41,860 bases of DNA. Source: Levilactobacillus namurensis DSM 19117 (lineage in GTDB: Bacteria; Bacillota; Bacilli; Lactobacillales; Lactobacillaceae). The position numbers and the translations under genes are program-made. This document shows positions 40,301-41,860 of this stretch, piece after piece (the stretch's first letter is position 1; every line of letters begins with the position of its first letter). The stretch lies in NCBI RefSeq assembly GCF_001434785.1, contig NZ_AZDT01000036.1, positions 1 through 41,860 of the forward strand, read 5' to 3'. The notes beneath the pieces are model-generated. The model ran no database searches and was not told where the DNA came from. It was given only the letters and a program-made list of their open reading frames with translations.

Positions 40301-41860
40301 CTTGGCTGGCGCACAACTTCAGCTCCAGTGGGCGGATCAATCGACTAAAACCATCGCGCTCCAGTCCGATTGGGTTACGGTCGACCAGGACCAGGCTCGG
40401 GTGGGGGATTACCAGTATCAGCTGTCAGCCAAAGGCATCCAAGTCCTGTTGCAACAGCTTCAACAGGGACTGCCGAAAACGGCGGCTGCACCGACGTTAG
40501 CTCAATTGACGACTGCTAAAGGGACGGTAACCCTGAAGCCGTCGGCGACCTTGATTCCGCGCTTGACCACCCATGCGGTTCAAGTCCTGGCTGGTCAGTC
40601 GGTTCAACCGGCGGACATGGTCACGAGTGTCGCGGACGCCCTGGGGAACCCCCAGGACCCGGCATTGGTCACGGGGCCCGTCGACCAAGTATCCCAGTTA
40701 GCACCGGGGACGCACCAAGTTGAACTGATCTTTACGGATCCTACTAGTGGCGAAACAGCCCACCAGTCGGCCACGGTGACAGTCATTAGCCAAGAAGCGT
40801 CGACCAGTATGGCAAACGTGGTGGCGTCAACGGCCTCGGCTTCGTTAGCGACCAACTTGTCGGCCTTTGACTCCCAGTCTGTTCAGTTAGCCCACCAGAG
40901 TGAGCAATCCTTGAGTGGGTGGGCTTCGGAAATGGCGGCAGATTCTACGAGTCGTTTCCAGGACCAATCTGTGAGCGCCGCCCTTCAGTCGACGGTTGAT
41001 GCCAACAATCAGACTTTCACGGTAGCCTCAGTCAGCAACGCCCAGGCGGATGACCAGTCGTTGAGTGCGTTGGGTTCAGCCTTAAGTTCGGCCTCGACCT
41101 CGACGTCGATTTCCACGGCGATATCGTTAGCCGACGCGTCGGTCCAGCAAGCGGTCCAGTCCGCCGACCAAGTCTTCAACCAGGCTTCGGCCAGCAACGC
41201 GCAGATGGATGACCAATCGTTGAGTACGTTGGGGTCAACTTTGACCTCGATTGCGAATTCTTTGGCGGATGCATCGGTTCAGCAAGCGGTTCAATCGGCC
41301 AATCAAGCTTTCAACCAGGCCTCAGCCAGCAACGCGCAAGCGGATGACCAATCGTTAAGTGCGTTGGGTTCGGCTTTAAATTCGGCCTCAACCTCAACGT
41401 CAATTTCGACGGCAATGTCGTTAGCGGATGCGTCGGTCCAACAAGCGGTTCAATCCGCCAATCAGGTCTTCAACCTTGCGTCAACTAGCAATGAACAGGC
41501 GGACGACCAATCGCTGAGCGCGTTAGGATCAGCATTGAGCTCGGCCTCTACGTCTCAATCCATTTCGATAGCGATGTCGTTAGCGGACGCATCAGTTCAG
41601 AAGGCAGTCCAGTCTGCTAATCAGGTCTTCAACATCGCCTCGACTAGTAACGCCCAAGCAGATGATCAGTCATTGAGTGCGCTAGGTTCGGTCCTAAGCT
41701 CGGCCTCAACTTCCACGTCAATTTCGACGGCAATGTCGTTAGCGAATGCGTCGGTCCAACAAGCGGTTCAATCTGCTAATCAGGTCTTCAACCTTGCCTC
41801 AACAAGTAATGAACGGGCCGACAATCAATCGTTGAGTGCATTGGGTTCAGCTTTGACTTC
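37332..41860 (+). CDS. Serine-rich repeat adhesin SRRP2 (3' end beyond window)
   Basis: The frame is open from TTG 37332 to the right edge (1,509 residues seen). Residues 20-56 form a KxYKxGKxW-type signal peptide, KMYKAGIHW (22-30), a hydrophobic core and a likely cleavage site near APATAAKA. A Thr/Ser-rich segment (about 57-215) is followed by a binding region (about 219-1150) paralogous to the start of SRRP1. Its end contains Ig/MBG-like beta modules (for example WVTVDQDQARVGDYQYQLSA and TDPTSGETAHQSATVTV). Ser-rich repeats begin at about 1155 and become 53-residue tandem repeats from 41010. This is the classical SRRP layout: signal, short Ser/Thr-rich segment, binding region, long repeat. 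The anchor type is unknown because the C-terminus is outside the window. A possible extended -10 (TGCTACGAT, 37281-37289) lies upstream. Confidence 0.92.
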   Translation, partial: MKGLKSKQATQLVRANQQVHYKMYKAGIHWVTAGLSTIGGLFGLGMVAPATAAKAATQAGVAQQVADDAVTATQKQGTIPATSLASQRDLESASLTGSTTDQHSTATTSVTTSVTTSSESVTVTEQESASGKPTPTGSTAQATSVTSTTISTAATSTKPAPADAPSDSTTAVADGATPTTAASSTLTTTGSEVPSQTTQVVTPTTAAPATHQPVLQPDVWDLKLPTAMLSSWLPGFLNTTNKTPNQVGADDATKDLGDVLGGAYDNTFHMVTNAVGNTTNQMVNVITGGLLASKTPEPKIIRNIQKVSTIYQSYRDGKLVDNSQATPLWHDDNYNSLKLTGEDLAAYNQGYTHYLFNFAKGLSQWIDSIQDKATNPTTANQLIDDVTYNPNSMTGVTSSGQLGVAVTWATGENQGYAKDVLGYQSDGNVAAGKIAQAVETVTDYVKIIAPNIINGIAHQAMTDIRSLGGAINGDDYAPQTLSQAIQLNQNIATMVGNMGLTGLVSTSLFEDIYQGIRANAVTALENNWTIGENDALQQMLAEGDLTGAQNDDDPLYVNFVKDKGAQTAGDITNNLFNTAGKLSTMSQQAGFTWAYKVLGQVISIANTDALGGTGKPDLAAIVTQLQASGTISAAEANQILQGTQASHTITSGGRTTTYTRNSVGVQRVINEVYLAEYNAATAAVQDLTTNQTAPEQWVSQQQQNLTYQSPITKQWMPGMTTTLGIYEQLWGTMWSFAPGYLGMAAADQAVHQQQGPVSAPSQPWKVSSSITHAWADMLMFSGAMMTSPNVSQVQQALLDLGQRLAGQAYQRELTLANQAFNDGMALAHQQDAQSLDGSLPPVTQAGAYHGHDASNDGTGQVFLPQQSTVLDEWRGVVSVPVPGQIFQDGYQSQLETVTIYTKATGTSLFGPRFSNTSMSKLNNTKVNVLKGHADRLTRPSTDAKWRLVSAQAAPATVTFEYAPVPQETAVSSVNLQAVEGTYDGQPASQHLAGAQLQLQWADQSTKTIALQSDWVTVDQDQARVGDYQYQLSAKGIQVLLQQLQQGLPKTAAAPTLAQLTTAKGTVTLKPSATLIPRLTTHAVQVLAGQSVQPADMVTSVADALGNPQDPALVTGPVDQVSQLAPGTHQVELIFTDPTSGETAHQSATVTVISQEASTSMANVVASTASASLATNLSAFDSQSVQLAHQSEQSLSGWASEMAADSTSRFQDQSVSAALQSTVDANNQTFTVASVSNAQADDQSLSALGSALSSASTSTSISTAISLADASVQQAVQSADQVFNQASASNAQMDDQSLSTLGSTLTSIANSLADASVQQAVQSANQAFNQASASNAQADDQSLSALGSALNSASTSTSISTAMSLADASVQQAVQSANQVFNLASTSNEQADDQSLSALGSALSSASTSQSISIAMSLADASVQKAVQSANQVFNIASTSNAQADDQSLSALGSVLSSASTSTSISTAMSLANASVQQAVQSANQVFNLASTSNERADNQSLSALGSALT
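41010..41860 (+). repeat. Tandem 159-bp (53-residue) repeats in SRRP2
   Basis: Taking the first Asp codon of the recurring D-(D/N)-Q-S-L-S motif as anchor (A-D-D-Q-S-L-S in most copies), copies start at 41049, 41208, 41343, 41502, 41661 and 41820. Spacings are 159, 135, 159, 159 and 159 bp, so one unit lacks 24 bp (8 residues). Each unit reads roughly DDQSLSALGSAL, a Ser/Thr patch, SLADASVQQAVQSANQVFN and ASxSN. The array continues past the window. Confidence 0.93.

Overview
The window looks like the cell-surface adhesin locus of a low-GC Gram-positive bacterium, most likely a member of the Lactobacillaceae. Four things support this: a KxYKxGKxW-type signal peptide, a complete accessory Sec system of the lactobacillal/streptococcal type, DUF5776-like wall-binding modules, and AGGAGG-type ribosome binding sites. 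Many genes use G/C-rich codons, so a lactobacillus of mid-range GC content is suggested. No tRNA, rRNA, CRISPR array or insertion sequence was seen.

Layout. (1) 11-23797 (+): a 7,928-residue serine-rich repeat protein (SRRP1). It has an N-terminal non-repeat binding region, about 6,500 residues of Ser-rich repeat with a 344-residue higher-order period, and a C-terminal DUF5776-like anchor. The ORF lacks the expected signal peptide, so its true 5' end lies outside or is disrupted at the left edge. (2) 23828-24682: a MazEF-type toxin-antitoxin pair with its own promoter, bracketed by two nearly identical terminator hairpins. (3) 24685-25426: about 740 bp with no convincing gene. (4) 25427-35365 (-): a tightly packed operon transcribed secA2-secY2-asp1-asp2-asp3-gtfA-gtfB. 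Junctions overlap by 4 or 11 nt or are separated by 12-14 nt, and the operon ends in a perfect 21-bp hairpin terminator. GtfB is short. (5) 35404-35631: a divergent promoter with a palindromic -10 and a 63-residue single-pass membrane protein. (6) 36025-37083 (+): a Gtf3-type glycosyltransferase with its own promoter and terminator. (7) 37332-41860 (+, runs off the right edge): a second serine-rich repeat protein (SRRP2). It has a KMYKAGIHW signal peptide, a binding region paralogous to that of SRRP1, and 53-residue repeats.

How the genes work together. By analogy with studied SRRP systems, GtfA and GtfB would add GlcNAc to Ser/Thr of the two adhesins in the cytoplasm, and Gtf3 would extend the glycan. 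Asp1, Asp2 and Asp3 would modify the glycoprotein and escort it to SecA2 and the SecY2 channel for export. The two adhesins flank the single export and glycosylation machine and are presumably its clients. The most unusual points are the size and repeat hierarchy of SRRP1, its apparently missing N-terminus, its non-sortase anchor, the short GtfB, and the shared promoter architecture of the small membrane protein and gtf3.
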